This document shows, piece after piece, positions 24,014-36,200 of a DNA stretch of 64,000 bases (the first letter of the stretch is position 1; the number at the start of each line of letters is the position of its first letter). The position numbers and the translations under genes are program-made. The notes below the pieces were generated by a model that was given only the letters and a program-made list of their open reading frames with translations, was not told the DNA's origin and did not search any database. The stretch is from Silene latifolia (lineage: Eukaryota; Streptophyta; Magnoliopsida; Caryophyllales; Caryophyllaceae): contig NC_133529.1 in the NCBI RefSeq assembly GCF_048544455.1, positions 42,943,456 to 43,007,455 of the forward strand, given 5' to 3'.

Positions 24014-25050
24014 TGCTGCTCTAATGGATAAAGCAATATAGTGAAAGTAAGGGTCGGTCCCAAGAGAAGGACTTTTAAGCTAAAAACTTGAATTGTAAAC
24101 TATTGACTACTAAAGACAAGGTTATAAACAAACAATGGTTATCAACAATGACCAACAATCGATAAACATAGAAAAAGGGGGGGTTTTTGAGTTGATTGGT
24201 AATATGAAACAAAGTAAAATTGCAATCTTAGTCTAACAAGCAATATAAAAAACACTTGGTAAGTAAGATGATTCAATATTTAAGAGGACTTGGTGCAATT
24301 CTTCCCTTGTAACCAACACTAGTAAAGTTTGACTCTTTTATAACTCTCCTCTTATTTTCAACCCAATACTTTCAAGTCAAGATGTTAACATACACAAATT
24401 AAACCATCCATGTATGTCCTCCAAGTTTAATCAACAATTCATTAAACCATGAGTGCAAATCAAACATGAGCATTAAGAGTTGTGCCAAGACAAGAAGCTA
24501 GGATCAATTCTCACAAGATTAAACCATACAAATGAGAAAAGACATGAAATTTCCTACTTATTGCATGAATCCTTTAAACCAAATCAACATACAACAAGCT
24601 TGCTCCAAATAATCTTAGATAGATTAAACCATTTCTCTAGAATTTGCAATAGTTGGGTAAACAAGATGCAAGAGTGTTCAATTCTAACATTCATCTACTC
24701 AACATGAAAATTAAGCATAAGGAAAGATCATTAGATAAATAAGAAGAGATTAAAAGAGTCTTACAATACCAAAGTTGGAGACTTTGGATAAATTACACCA
24801 AGTAAGGAAGGATTTAGCCTTCCATAGTCTTCATAACCCAAAACAATAAGGAAAGATTCCAACTTGAATGAAAATTGTCTTCTAAATTATTACAAGCTTA
24901 AAACCCTAAATATGAGATTAGATGAGATGATAGGATGGTAGATGATGATCTCAGGTCTTCAAACTCTTGGGTATATATAGGGCTTCACGAAAACTTAAAA
25001 AGATTTCCACTTAAGAAGCCCAAAAGGAGATTAGAAAGCCCTGCAAAATA

Positions 25051-25135
25051 GAGCTGCGTAGGCTGCGCAGCCTACGCCAAAAGTGCTCTTGCCTGCGCAA
25101 TCGTGCGCAGCTGCGCACCCTGCGCCTAGACTCGC
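25051..25135. repeat. TGCGCA-rich cluster in the 3' LTR of element B
   Basis: A GC-rich island of repeated self-complementary TGCGCA/GCTGCGCA words stands in otherwise AT-rich LTR sequence. A longer version lies at 28484-28628 in the other LTR. Confidence 0.7.
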
Positions 25136-25951
25136 ATTTTTGGACTTCTAATTTCCAAGAGCTAGACCTCTTCAAATGTTCTCATTTCTTCTAATCTTCA
25201 CTCCTACTTCTCCCAGCTGTATTTTAGGCTACATGTGAGCCGCTTATGCCTTGTCTTGACCTTTGAAAGGTCCTCTTTGACTCTCGGGTTCCGTGCATTA
25301 AGATCAATTGTCAAACCGAGGTAAAACACACAAGTTACCACATCATACCCGATTGCCAAATACTAGGAAAAGCATACTTAAAGACCCATATTAAAAGACA
25401 CGAGGGTGATAAGATCACCCTCTTAGACCGAAACAAAACACTACTATCAAACTCCCCCACACTTAGACTTTTGCTAGTCCCGAGCAAAACCCGAAATAAG
25501 CAAGTATGTACTCTACAAGAGTGTGTAGGAGTGAATGATGACTCTTCCCTTTCCTCTTCCGTCTTATATCTCCCTCTTAAACAACCACCAATTAAAAAGA
25601 AAAGAACTTGACTCAAATTTGACACAAACTCTTCACTCGCTCCCCCGCCTTATATCTCCCTCTAAACAACCTCCTAAATCATCAAATTACTCCACTTATA
25701 TCACCCTCGTATCACTCCATACAATGAGAGTTGTGCTACTTGGTTGGCCAAACTCCATTAAGCATCAACAACATAAGTAGCCAAATCAAAAATCCACCAA
25801 TTTGGGACAAGTTTTTATGACTCAAAATAAATTAAATCCTAGACCTAGCCTCCTTCCAAGACCCTTATTATCACTCCCTTCTTATCCCTCCATATTTTTG
25901 GTGTTGCTTTTTCAATTTTTTCATTTTTTTGTTGAAAATCCCTCATTTTGC

Positions 25952-26116
25952 CTAAGGTGCCCTTTCGGGTTTTCACCTTAGCTTTTCCTTTCCTCTCATG
26001 GTGGCTCGCAACTCAATTTTTCATTTTGCCCGGAACGCCCTTTCGGGTTTTCATTCCGTCCTCGGCCACCTTCCCAATCTTGCCTTAGGTGCCCACCCTT
26101 GTGGGTTTTCACCTAG
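25952..26116 (-). repeat. Tandem set of three RNA-like hairpins, copy B
   Basis: This is the same set as at 22808-22972 but on the minus strand, with hairpins at 26116-26084, 26058-26031 and 25981-25952. Order, spacing, the AAAA bulge and CCCGAAAGGG-type inner hairpins are all kept. Confidence 0.75.
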
Positions 26117-28483
26117 CCGGGATTTTTGTTTTTTTTTTGGAACTTGCATTGACAAAAGGAAGCAATTTACATATATTACACTTACTCACTCCCCCACACT
26201 TAAATCTCACATTGTCCTCAATGTGGAGGAGTGCCAAATTCTTCAAGGGTTTTGGTTGGAGGGGCCTGAGCCTTCACCTTTCTCATATGCCCCCCGGTTG
26301 CCTCTTCTTCTTTCTCTTCTTTCTCTTTCTTTCTTGGCCATCACGTAGGCCTCATCAACTTGGGTTTCATTAATGGTGGGTTGGTAATTTGGTACATGTT
26401 GGTGGAGAGTCATGCCAAAGAGGCCTTGAATGAGGCCAAAGGAATCTTCTTGGGCTTGAGCATCATGGTATGAATCTTCAAGATATTGGTGGTGCCTTTC
26501 GTTTTGCACCCCAAATTGGTGGCTCACTTGCTCTCGCCACTCGTTTTGGCTTTGCCACATAGCTTGATTCTCCGCCCAAACCTTGGCTTGTTGTTGTTGC
26601 CAAGCATAAGACTCCTCTTACCTTTTAACAATCCCTTTAAGCATTCTTCTTTGAGCCAATTCGGCCTCATCTCCCAACCGTTTATGCTCTTCAAACGCAT
26701 TACGAAATTGTTCCAAACTCTCCAATATTGGCCCTTGTTGTTGTTGCCAAGAATGAGAGCTCTCAACCCTCCCACTAATCTCCTTCAAAGTCCCCCGCGT
26801 ATCCTCAAAGTATTGGAACATTTGATGTTGCCATGGTTCCAAAGTCGGAGTGGAGGAACCCCCGGCCTCATACATAGGGGTGTCTTGAGGCGGTTGGTAG
26901 GACGACGGAATATATGGGGTAGCATGAAATCCCCCCTCTAATATCTCAACCTCTCTTTCTTCCATTTGTTGGGGGCCATGGGATGGTTCAATTGCTCTTC
27001 TTTTGCGCATTCCTTGTGGGGTGGGTTGGGGAGGTTTGCCTCGGCGGGACAAAAGAAATCGCGGGCTCTCAACCCGCTTGGAAGGGGGCCATTCATTGGT
27101 AGCCTCATGTATTGCACACCCCCCTCCCCCAACCAATAACAACTCCATGGGACCGTGTCCACGGCGTGGATCATATGGGTCTCCACCAACCCCGCTTCAT
27201 TGTAAAGATTGTTCCCCCCACACCCTAGGTTGTTCATCGGGAACAGCACCAACCAAGCTAGACACAAAGAGAGTGACCAAACCCCCACAATTTATACTCC
27301 CCTTCTTTTCTCGATGCTTTGACGCACTTACCACAAAAAGCTTAGCCCAATCCGGAATGCGCCAAAATTTGGTAGTAACAAAGCTAGGTGTTGTAAATGC
27401 TAGAATTAAACTACCAAATTAACAATTTATAAGCCAAAATATACTTTAGATTACTCTAATGGATAAAGCAATATAGTGCAAGTAAGGGTCGGTCTCAAGA
27501 GAAGGACTTTTAAGCTAAAAACTTGAATTGTAAACTATTGACTACTAAAGACAAGGTTATAAACAAACAATGGTTATCAACAATGACCAACAATCGATAA
27601 ACATAGAAAAAGGGGAGGTTTTTGAGTTGATTGGTAACATGAAACAAAGTAAAATTGCAAATCTTAGTCTAACAAGCAATATAACAAACACTTGGTAAGT
27701 AAGATGATTCAATATTTAAGAGGACTTGGTGCAATTCTTCCTTTGTAATCAACACTAGTAAAGTTTGACTCTTTTATAACTCTCCTTTTATTTTCAACCC
27801 AATACTTTCAAGTCAAGATGTTAACATACACAATTTAAACCATCCATGTATGTCCTCTAAGTTTAATCAACAATTCATTAAACCATGAGTGCAAATCAAA
27901 CATGAGTATTAAGAGTTATGCCAAGACAAGAAGTTAGGATCAATTCTCACAAGATTAAACCATACAAATGAGAAAAGACACGAAATTTTCTACTTATTGC
28001 ATGAATCCTTTAAATCAAATCAACATACAACAAGCTTGCTCTAAATAATCCTAGATAGATTAAACCATTTCTCTAGAATTTGCAATAGTTGGGTAAACAA
28101 GATGCAAGAGTGATCAATTCTAACATTCATCTACTCAACATGAAAATTAAGCATAAGGAAAGATCATTAGATAAATAAGAAGAGATTAAAAGAGTCTTAC
28201 AATACCAAAGTTGGAGAATTTGGATAAATTACAACAAGTAAGGAAGGATTTAGCCTTCCATAGTTTTCATAACCCAAAACAATAAGGAAAGATTCCAACT
28301 TGAATGAAAATTGTCTTCTAAATTATTACAAGCTTAAAACCCTAAATATGATATTAGATGAGATGATAGGATGGTAGATGATCTTGAGGTCTTCCAATCT
28401 TTGGTATATATATGGCTTCACGGAAACCTAAAAAGATCCTCACTTAAGAAGCCCAAATGTGGAATAGAAAGCCCCGTAAAACA

Positions 28484-28628
28484 GAGCTGCGCAGGATGCG
28501 CCAAATTAACTCTTGCATGCACAATCGGGCGCAGTTGCGCACCTTATTTGCGCAGCCTGCGCCTAAGCTCGCATTTGGAATTGCAGCGCGTATTTGCGCA
28601 GGCTGCGCACAATTGCGCAAGCTGCGCT
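28484..28628. repeat. TGCGCA-rich cluster in the other LTR
   Basis: At least ten TGCGCA/TTGCGCA words lie in 145 bp, more than in the partner LTR at 25051-25135. The array has therefore expanded or contracted since the copies separated. Confidence 0.7.
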
Positions 28629-29693
28629 TCATACTGACAGCAGCATCTTGCAAAGGCCATATCTCCCTCATTTTTTGGGTAAACGAGGCGTGTGACCTAC
28701 CGTTAGAAAGCTAAGATCACAAGATTTCACCTCCAATTGGCCTTACGTCGATACGAGCTCTAGAACGCGAGATATATCCATTTGAAGTTGACCCTTGTGA
28801 AACCGAGTTTTCAATTCTTCATTTTGGGTCTTGTTTGTCTATGCCAAGGCATCAAATCTTCCATTAGCTTACTTTTTTTGACTTTGAACTTATTCCATTG
28901 GCTTACCTTTGTGTCTCCTCCTTCACCTTGGTAAGTTATAAGCTAAGACTCTAAAATTAAAACCCAAAGTGCAAACCGGTATATTACAACAAGTCCAACT
29001 AAAACACGGTATCAAGCAGTTTATTGTGATAACATTAACCTATTGACTCGTCACAGTTTGACATTATCAAATTCCCCCACAATTGGACTTTACTCGTCCC
29101 GAGTAAAACTCAAGACTAAGTAGGAAGGTACACAAGTCCATCAAGTGAGTGTAGGAGAATCCGATCACTCTTCCCTCACTACAACCTTCTTATAACTTCC
29201 TCATTGACAACCACCGATAAAAAGGAAAATATAGCTCAAAGTTGACACACTCTCTTCTCTCACACGCCCTCCTTATATCATCCCTCTAAACAAGACACAA
29301 TACACCTCCAACTCCGACTCATCTACTTCACAACCACCCTACTTATCACTCCAAAGCAAAGATAGTCACTCTTGCCTTATCCCAAGGCAATAGCAAAGTG
29401 ACCTACACAATCCTTCAAATCATTCATACTCCCCTTTATATCACCCCTTTATCAGTCCAAGCAATGCAAGTTATGCTACTAAGTTGGCCAAACACCAATA
29501 AAGATCAACAACCTAGTAGCCAACATAAAAACCACCAATTTTAAGCAAATTTTTGTGGCACAAAAAGAAATTAAATCCTAAAGCTAGCCTCCTTCCAAGA
29601 TCCTCCTTATTGCTCCCTTCTTATCCCTCCATCTTTTTGGAGTTGCATTTTTCAATTTTTCGACTTTTTTTTTTTTGAAAATCGCTCATTTTG

Positions 29694-29857
29694 CGTAAGG
29701 TGCCCTTTCGGGTTTTCACTAGCTTTTCCTTTCCTCTCATGGTGGCTCACAACTCAATTTTTCATTTTGCCCGGAACGCCCTTTTGGGTTTTCATTCCGT
29801 CCTCGACCACCTTCCCAATCTTGCCTTAGGTGTCCACCCTTGTGGGTTTTCACCTAG
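29694..29857 (-). repeat. Tandem set of three RNA-like hairpins, copy C
   Basis: Hairpins lie at about 29857-29825, 29799-29772 and 29722-29694 on the minus strand. The set is collinear with copies A and B. One inner loop and one outer stem have drifted, consistent with a fossil. Confidence 0.65.
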
Positions 29858-29870
29858 CCGGGATTTTCGT

Positions 29871-29916
29871 GGTAGTAACAAAGCTAGGTGTCGTAAATGC
29901 TAGCTTTGTTACTACC
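29871..29916. repeat. Perfect 17-bp inverted repeat of LTR ends
   Basis: GGTAGTAACAAAGCTAG (29871-29887) and CTAGCTTTGTTACTACC (29900-29916) surround a 12-bp loop. Two LTR termini thus meet head to head. Confidence 0.85.
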
Positions 29917-29935
29917 AAATTTTGGCGCCTTTACG

Positions 29936-30493
29936 ACATTCACTAATGGACACTACTACATTCAGGCTTCCAGCTAAGAAGACCTCACACCACACAAACT
30001 ATGTCAATCTAGATAAAGAAAATGACTGTTCATCTTCACTAACTAGTAACCACACACAATTAGCACTAATCGTATTTCTATCTCCTTTTTCATCTTATTC
30101 CCTTCATCTTCACCTACCTCCCTTTTCTCATTCTCCATTTCCGCGCATGAATCTATGGAGGAAAGGGCCTGAACGGAAGTGACGATGGATACAAGGATAT
30201 CACGGGTTCGCTATTTTTTGTTCAGATCCGGTCAACAGTTTCATGCCCCTTTCATCTTAGCTCGCCTCTAATTCCGGTTAGCCATTCTTCATCTCTATTA
30301 CTTGTTGGTCGATGAATAAGTTGATTGAACCTGATTAGAAAAGTGATTTTGATCTGCTCAACTACTCTATACGGATTATCAATCTTAAATTCCAGTTTAC
30401 TCTTGTTCCTTTGATTACAAATGTGGTATATTACGGGCATAAAGCTATAGAGGAGAGGGCCTGATGATATTATTCCCTTTCAACAGAATATTA
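29936..30493. other. Flank of the CACTA element
   Basis: This stretch is about 560 bp, with weak C/T-rich coding-like sequence on the plus strand (30050-30180) that I do not recognise. Two loosely similar words (GGAGGAAAGGGCCTGA near 30155 and GAGGAGAGGGCCTGA near 30450) suggest a small duplication. No gene is supported. Confidence 0.35.
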
Positions 30494-30850
30494 CACTACT
30501 ACAAATCCAGGCAACTACAACGGCCCTTTAACAACGCTTATTCAAGAAAATCATCAAAAGACGTTGTAGAATGGATAATTATCTTTTTGCGAAATTTTAC
30601 TAAACTTAATTATAACAGTTATGTGTTGTTAACCGTTGTTATTGGTTTTAACAACGGGTCAAACTTTCACAACCGTTGTTAATATAAAAATTAATAACAA
30701 CAGTTTACTCTGTAATACATTTTAACCATTGTTAATAATTTGGCGCAAAATTAGCGAAAAGTAATTACAACGGTTATGTTAGAAACCGTTGTTATTAGGT
30801 TGTAACAACGGTTGTAGACTCAATAACCGTTATTATTAAAGTTATGAAAA
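30494..30850. repeat. CACTA left subterminal repeats
   Basis: Many copies of TAACAACGGTT/ACCGTTGTTA occur in both orientations over about 350 bp. Similar motifs fill 47040-47519 at the other end. Known TNPA-type proteins bind such subterminal repeats in this superfamily. Confidence 0.85.
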
Positions 30851-31266
30851 TCTAAAGAACAACAGATTGCTTTATTCTGCTATATGCTTCAAAACACAAA
30901 CACAAGCTAATACTGCTACTATACACAAATATCATCCTCCATTCCTCCCTGATCATCTCTCTCTGTCTTCATCTCCGTCACTGTTGTCACCGTCTTCTTT
31001 CCCTCATCGTGTTTATCAATCAGGTATATATGTTTCTTAGCTTATTAACTATTTCTTATTAAGATTTTTAAGCTATATATAGATATAGGATTGTATGTTC
31101 AATTTCCTGGCATATGAATGTCGATTATTTGTTAATTTTTGAATTTTTTGGGTTATTATCTAATTTGTTGATAATTTAGCTTAATTGATTTCCTGAATTT
31201 CGTTTATTTGTTTGCCTATTATTGGATTTTCTGAATTAGTTGCCTATATATTACAAATGTAGAAAA

Positions 31267-33014
31267 ATGACTCGAACTTGGATGATTGATGTAAATATGA
31301 GTGACCCCAATTATAAGGATGGTTTAGCTGAATTTTATGAAGTCGTTTCGAACAATTTCAAAGGTTCTTCTAGTATTCCATGTCCTTGTGAAAGATGTGG
31401 TAATATTAGGTATATGGCTTTTCCGGACGTTAAAATACACCTAGAAAAGTGGAGATTTAGTCGATCCTATACACGTTGGATTTTTCACGGGGAACCATTA
31501 GAGGACGAGAATAGCTTTGAAGAAAATGATGTTGAGGTATACGAAAGGCTAACTGATGATCCTGAGTTTGCCGAGTTTTTTGAGTTGGAAGAGTTGGAAG
31601 CAGAGAAGTTGAATGTTGGGTCTATAGATAATGAAGAGAATGATGATGAGTCGAATGCTTTTGAAGATGTAGGTGATGACACTATTAATTGGGATGACCT
31701 TAACAACATGTATGAGAAGTTGTGTGAGTCTGAAACACCTATGTATCCTGGTTGTAAGTTCACAAAAATGTCGGCTGTGGTGAAGTTGTATAATATCAAG
31801 GGGGCAAATGGGGTGAGTGACACGTGTTTCACTAGTTTTTAGCCTTGATAAAGGAGTTGCTTCCAGATGGTAATGTTCTACCTGTTAAGACATATGAGGT
31901 AAAAAAACTAATAAGAGGAGTGGGTATGAAATATGAGAAAATATATGCATGTCCAAATGATTGCATATTGTATCGGAAATTATATCAAAACTTAACCAAT
32001 TGCCCTAAATGTTTGGAGTGGCGTTATAAGGATAAGGAAGGGATCCTGGCTAAGGTGTTGTGGTATTTTCCAGTGATACCAAGATTCATAAGGATTTATA
32101 CGAATCCCGATGATTTAAAAATGTTAACTTGGCATGAAACAGGAAGAGTAAATGATGGAAAGCTAAGACACCCGGCAGATGGTATGCAATGGAAATCGTT
32201 CGACGCTAAGTATCCCAAGTTCGGCAATGAACCTAGAAACTTACGTCTAGCGCTGTCCACTGATGGAATGAACCCACACGGAAACATGAGTAGCCAACAT
32301 AATATTTGGCCAGTAGTGTTGGCTATTTATAACTTACCTCCATATGTGTGCATGAAAAGAAAGTATTTTATGTTGTCGTTGTTAATTTCCGGCCCTAAAC
32401 AACCTGGAAATGATATAGATGTCTATTTAGAACCTCTTCTAGATGATTTACGAATGTTGTAGGATAGTGGGATAGAAGTATTTGATGCATATAAGAACGA
32501 AACTTTCAATTTGAGAGCGATGTTATTGTGTACAATATCTGACTATCCGGCTTCTGGCGACCTTTTTGGGCACACAATTCATGGGAAAGAGGATTGTCCA
32601 TTGTGTGGGGAGGATATCGAGTCTGAATACTTGAAGTCTTCTCGTAAGTATGTGTATATGGGAAATAGGAGGTTCTTGTATCATGACCATTGTTATCGTA
32701 AGATGCAGAAAGCATTCAATGAAAGACAAGAACTTCGTCAACCTCCTAGAATTTTGAGTGAGCATGAAGTTTATCAGAAAGTAAAGCATATTGAGATAGA
32801 TTATGGGAAGAAGAGTGGCTCTAAATTTTATACTCGTGGGTATAAGAAAAGATCCATATTTTTTGATAAACTTCCATATTGGTCTGACCTGGAGGTCAGG
32901 CATTGCCTCGATTTCATGCACATTGAGAAAAATGTCTGTGATAACATTATCAATACCCTTATGAATGTTCCCGGTAAAACAAAGGATAACCTAGGGAAGA
33001 ATGAAAATTATTAG
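31267..33014 (+). pseudogene. CACTA TNP2-type transposase, interrupted
   Basis: The frame begins MTRTWMIDVNMSDPNYKDGLAEFYE, the transposase-associated N-terminal domain, with a Cys pattern CPCERCGN. A frame change near 31840 separates it from the catalytic part: CPNDCILYRK...CPKCLEWRY, then LSTDGMNPHGNMSSQHNIWPV, LPPYVCMKRKYF and GPKQPGNDIDVYLEPL, then LDFMHIEKNVCDNI, all standard TNP2 (Transposase_21) landmarks. In-frame stops occur at 32460-32462 and 33012-33014, and homology continues past the latter (HGYSSNIKKSMQDLKL...LKSHDCH). The C-terminal half is dispersed in the patchwork beyond 33.2 kb, with recognisable scraps such as KKWFVV near 36117. The protein cuts and joins CACTA ends in active relatives. 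Confidence 0.85.
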
Positions 33015-33229
33015 GCTAGAGTTGAGCGGAATGAGAAAAAAGAGTTATGTGCATGCTTGAATGGAATTAAAGGGCCACATGGTTATTCGTCGAACATCAA
33101 AAAGTCGATGCAAGACCTAAAACTCATGTTAAAGTCACATGATTGTCACACTTTGATGATGAAAAGATGCTATAACTAAATTATGTCTCTTCTTGGGAAA
33201 GAATCTCGAGAACTTGCGAGGACCTCGTT

Positions 33230-36200
33230 GTAACCCCTCCTGGAAATGTAAAATTTTCCATTTTGACATTTATAATTTAATTAACCATTCTATGGTCTTA
33301 TTTATATTTTAAATTATTTAATTTAATTAATTTCATTATTAAACATGATTTTTATAAATATTATATTTTTAAAGCTTAAGTTATAAGAAAAGATCCATAT
33401 TTTTGATAAACTTCCATAGTTGTAGTGGGCTTGAGACGTAAATTCATGTGAGGTCAATCTTGCATTGTATGACTAATTTCATGCTTCCTCCTCATTGAGA
33501 AAAATATCACGTGATAACATTATCACCATTTTTACTTTCCCCAAATCTTCAAAACTCCATAATGAATGTTCAAGTGATTTTCGCGTCTAAATCTTTCTAG
33601 GTAAGAAAGGATTTTAAGTCACCCGGAAGTGGATTCTTGAAAGGTAGACGAGTATTTTGTTGATTTAAGTGCAAAAAGGTACGGTGATGGAAGATATGTT
33701 TAAAATGATGTTTGGTGAATCTTTATGTTTCACATGTTCAGATAAAGTTTGACTAATTTCTAGTCTTTTGTCACATGTTTGTTCAATTGGATTAAATGGG
33801 TTGTTTAGTCTTAATCATGCTTAGTTGACATGTTTAATTATGTCATGAGATTATTTATTGGATTAATATTATAAATGATGAAGTTGGTAGTATGGTTGTT
33901 TTGAAATATGTCTTAAATGGTGATTTAGTATGTGGGTATGTTGAGATCTAAGCTTTTGAATGAAAAAGATGGAATCTTTATGTTGAGTTTACCTTATTAA
34001 GTCTTTTCATGGAATGAGTAAAAAAGAGTTTATTCTTGTTTTTAATTGTATAATGCTTGAATGGAATTAAAGGGCAACTTTGGTTGGTGTGTTGGTTGAA
34101 CATCAAAAAAGCCTAGTGTCGATGCAAGACTTACTCTAAAACTCAAGGTTGTTAAAGTCACATGATTGTCACACTTTGACTCTTTGCAACATAAATTACT
34201 TTGGTCCCCACCCGGCTGGGAGTTCTCTTATGGTTTCTCTATTTGTTCCATTTTTACATCCTTCTTATGATTGGTAAAAAAGATTTGTTTAAGATATGCT
34301 ATAACTAAATTACTCGACATTCCTTATTTATTTGCCCTCGGACATTGGGTCGCGATTAGGTGCCATTGTTTTCTATCTTCCTTCCGCCTCTTCGGATATG
34401 CTAGGTAGAAAGTCATCGATGTCATGGATCGTCTTGGATTTGATTGTATGTCGAATCGGGTGGACTTCGATTTGTAACCTCTCTTTGTCTAGGGGTTTGC
34501 TTGTTTTGGTCAAAGCCTTTGTAAATTTCCACCCTCTTTCTTCACTATCATGATTGTTTGTGAGAGTCATTCACTTGGTTAGTGGGAGATTTTGTACCTT
34601 GATGTTCCCATCCGTTCTTATTTGAGATAGCCATAAGTATGAATGTGACATTAGTATCCTATGGTTGTTAAGAGGAAAGATTGGATGAAATTCAATTGAC
34701 AAGGACTATACATCTAATCCATGGTTACCTTGAATGCATGTTTAATATAATGTACCATGCCTATCTCATTAAGAATGCAATGTGCCTATCTCATTATGAT
34801 TATCGTTTATATTCCCTTGTTCATATTATTTTAGATCAATATGTTTAATTAAGTTCTTGCTCATTTTCATATTGTTACCCTCATCTCTCCGGGAGTTTGT
34901 GATGCAGATTATGGGGAAGACGTGTGAGAGTTGATTAGTTTGCTTAGTTCCGTTAAGAATGGGATATCTTTTCCCCAACGCACTTCGTTTTTAATTGTAA
35001 AACTTATTCATTTTACTTTTCATTTTCGTTTGATCACTTATGGTGGATTTCACACTTTAAAAAGGTAGTTCTTTTGATGGGTCGGGTTGAGAAATGTTGT
35101 GACACGTGAAATGTTGCATTGAATATGGGTAGAACTAAGGACCTAAGTTGGTAGTCTCTTTGTGCATGCTATTTGTTGTAAACAACGAAGATGAGGTGAG
35201 AATACTTATATTCAACAACACAAGAGATGAGCTCAAATACAAGATCACCCAAACAAGACCCAAAGGAAGTGGATTAGGCTTAACGAGCGCAAGTGCTTCA
35301 TATGAAGCTTATCACGATTGGATGCTATGATATGCCCTTGAGTGGTTTAGGAATATTGTCTTAGAGTGTCCGAAAGGGTCATTCGAGAATCAAGTCGGAA
35401 AAACCGATTATGGGTGATGACATCTCTCCTCATCCTTCCTTTCTAAACTCTCTTTACGCTTTACCTTGGTTTAGGTACAAATATTCTTCGTTTTGGTCAC
35501 CTTTTACATAACATCTTTACGGATCCATTAATGGATGTCTACTTTTTACCTCCCTCTTCGAGCACCTTGTCATATTAAGATGAGTTGAGCTGTCTTTGTA
35601 CCTTTTCTCCTTATAATGCCCCTCAACCTTCATCTTGGCTTTATGCAAAATAGTGGTGAATAATTTAACTTTTGTGAGTTGACCCTAGTTTTGAATTGCT
35701 TAGTGATTCTTATACCTAGTTCCTTGATAAAGTGAGTATATTTGATTAGTGGAATTCCTTGTGTAAGTGTTTGAGGCAATGCACTTTGCTACTTCAAAAG
35801 ATAAAAAGCCTATTAGGGGAAAATGATAAATTTATTATGGTGTTATTCAAGAAATATTGGTACTAGATTACATTGATTTCACAATGCCTTTGTTTCTATG
35901 TATCAAGTACTTGAGATAAATGGGTGTTGATAACAACATCCATTGATGTCCGAAAGGATAAGATGGGATTTTTATCGTTGGTCAATGAAGTGTAATGTTG
36001 GGAATAATGAAGGATGATCGTTTTGTTATGATGGTACAATATCCTAATGGCATCCCAAGCTAAACAAGTTTAAGCCCTAAAATGTTCTATGTCATTAGAT
36101 TTATTCCTATTGATAAGAAGTGGTTTGTTGTTACCTTTACTATTGACTCCTTTAATAAGGAGTTAGAAGAAATAGTCCATCCGATAATGGTGATGTTCTT

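Larger units (their letters stand above)
24014..29069 (-). mobile_element. Fossil non-autonomous LTR element B (gypsy-type, LARD-like)
   Basis: Reading on the minus strand, the 5' LTR is about 29069-27370 (TGATAATG...ACTACCA). A primer-site-like TGGCGC follows. The internal region 27369-25450 has only gag-like Q-rich sequence, then a GTGTGGGGGAG tract. The 3' LTR runs 25449-24014. About 1.03 kb of the two LTRs (24014-25040 and 27454-28480) agree closely, while their U3 parts differ. No pol is seen. It is broken and moderately old. Confidence 0.7.
29070..29935 (-). mobile_element. Fossil internal fragment C of the same LTR family
   Basis: This is a third copy of the PPT-side internal region, joined to the outside of the element B LTR on the minus strand. 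It suggests an LTR-internal-LTR-internal array made by recombination. It includes hairpin set C (29694-29857). It ends in LTR-end sequence in both orientations and a TTTGGCGCC primer-site start at about 29922. Confidence 0.65.
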
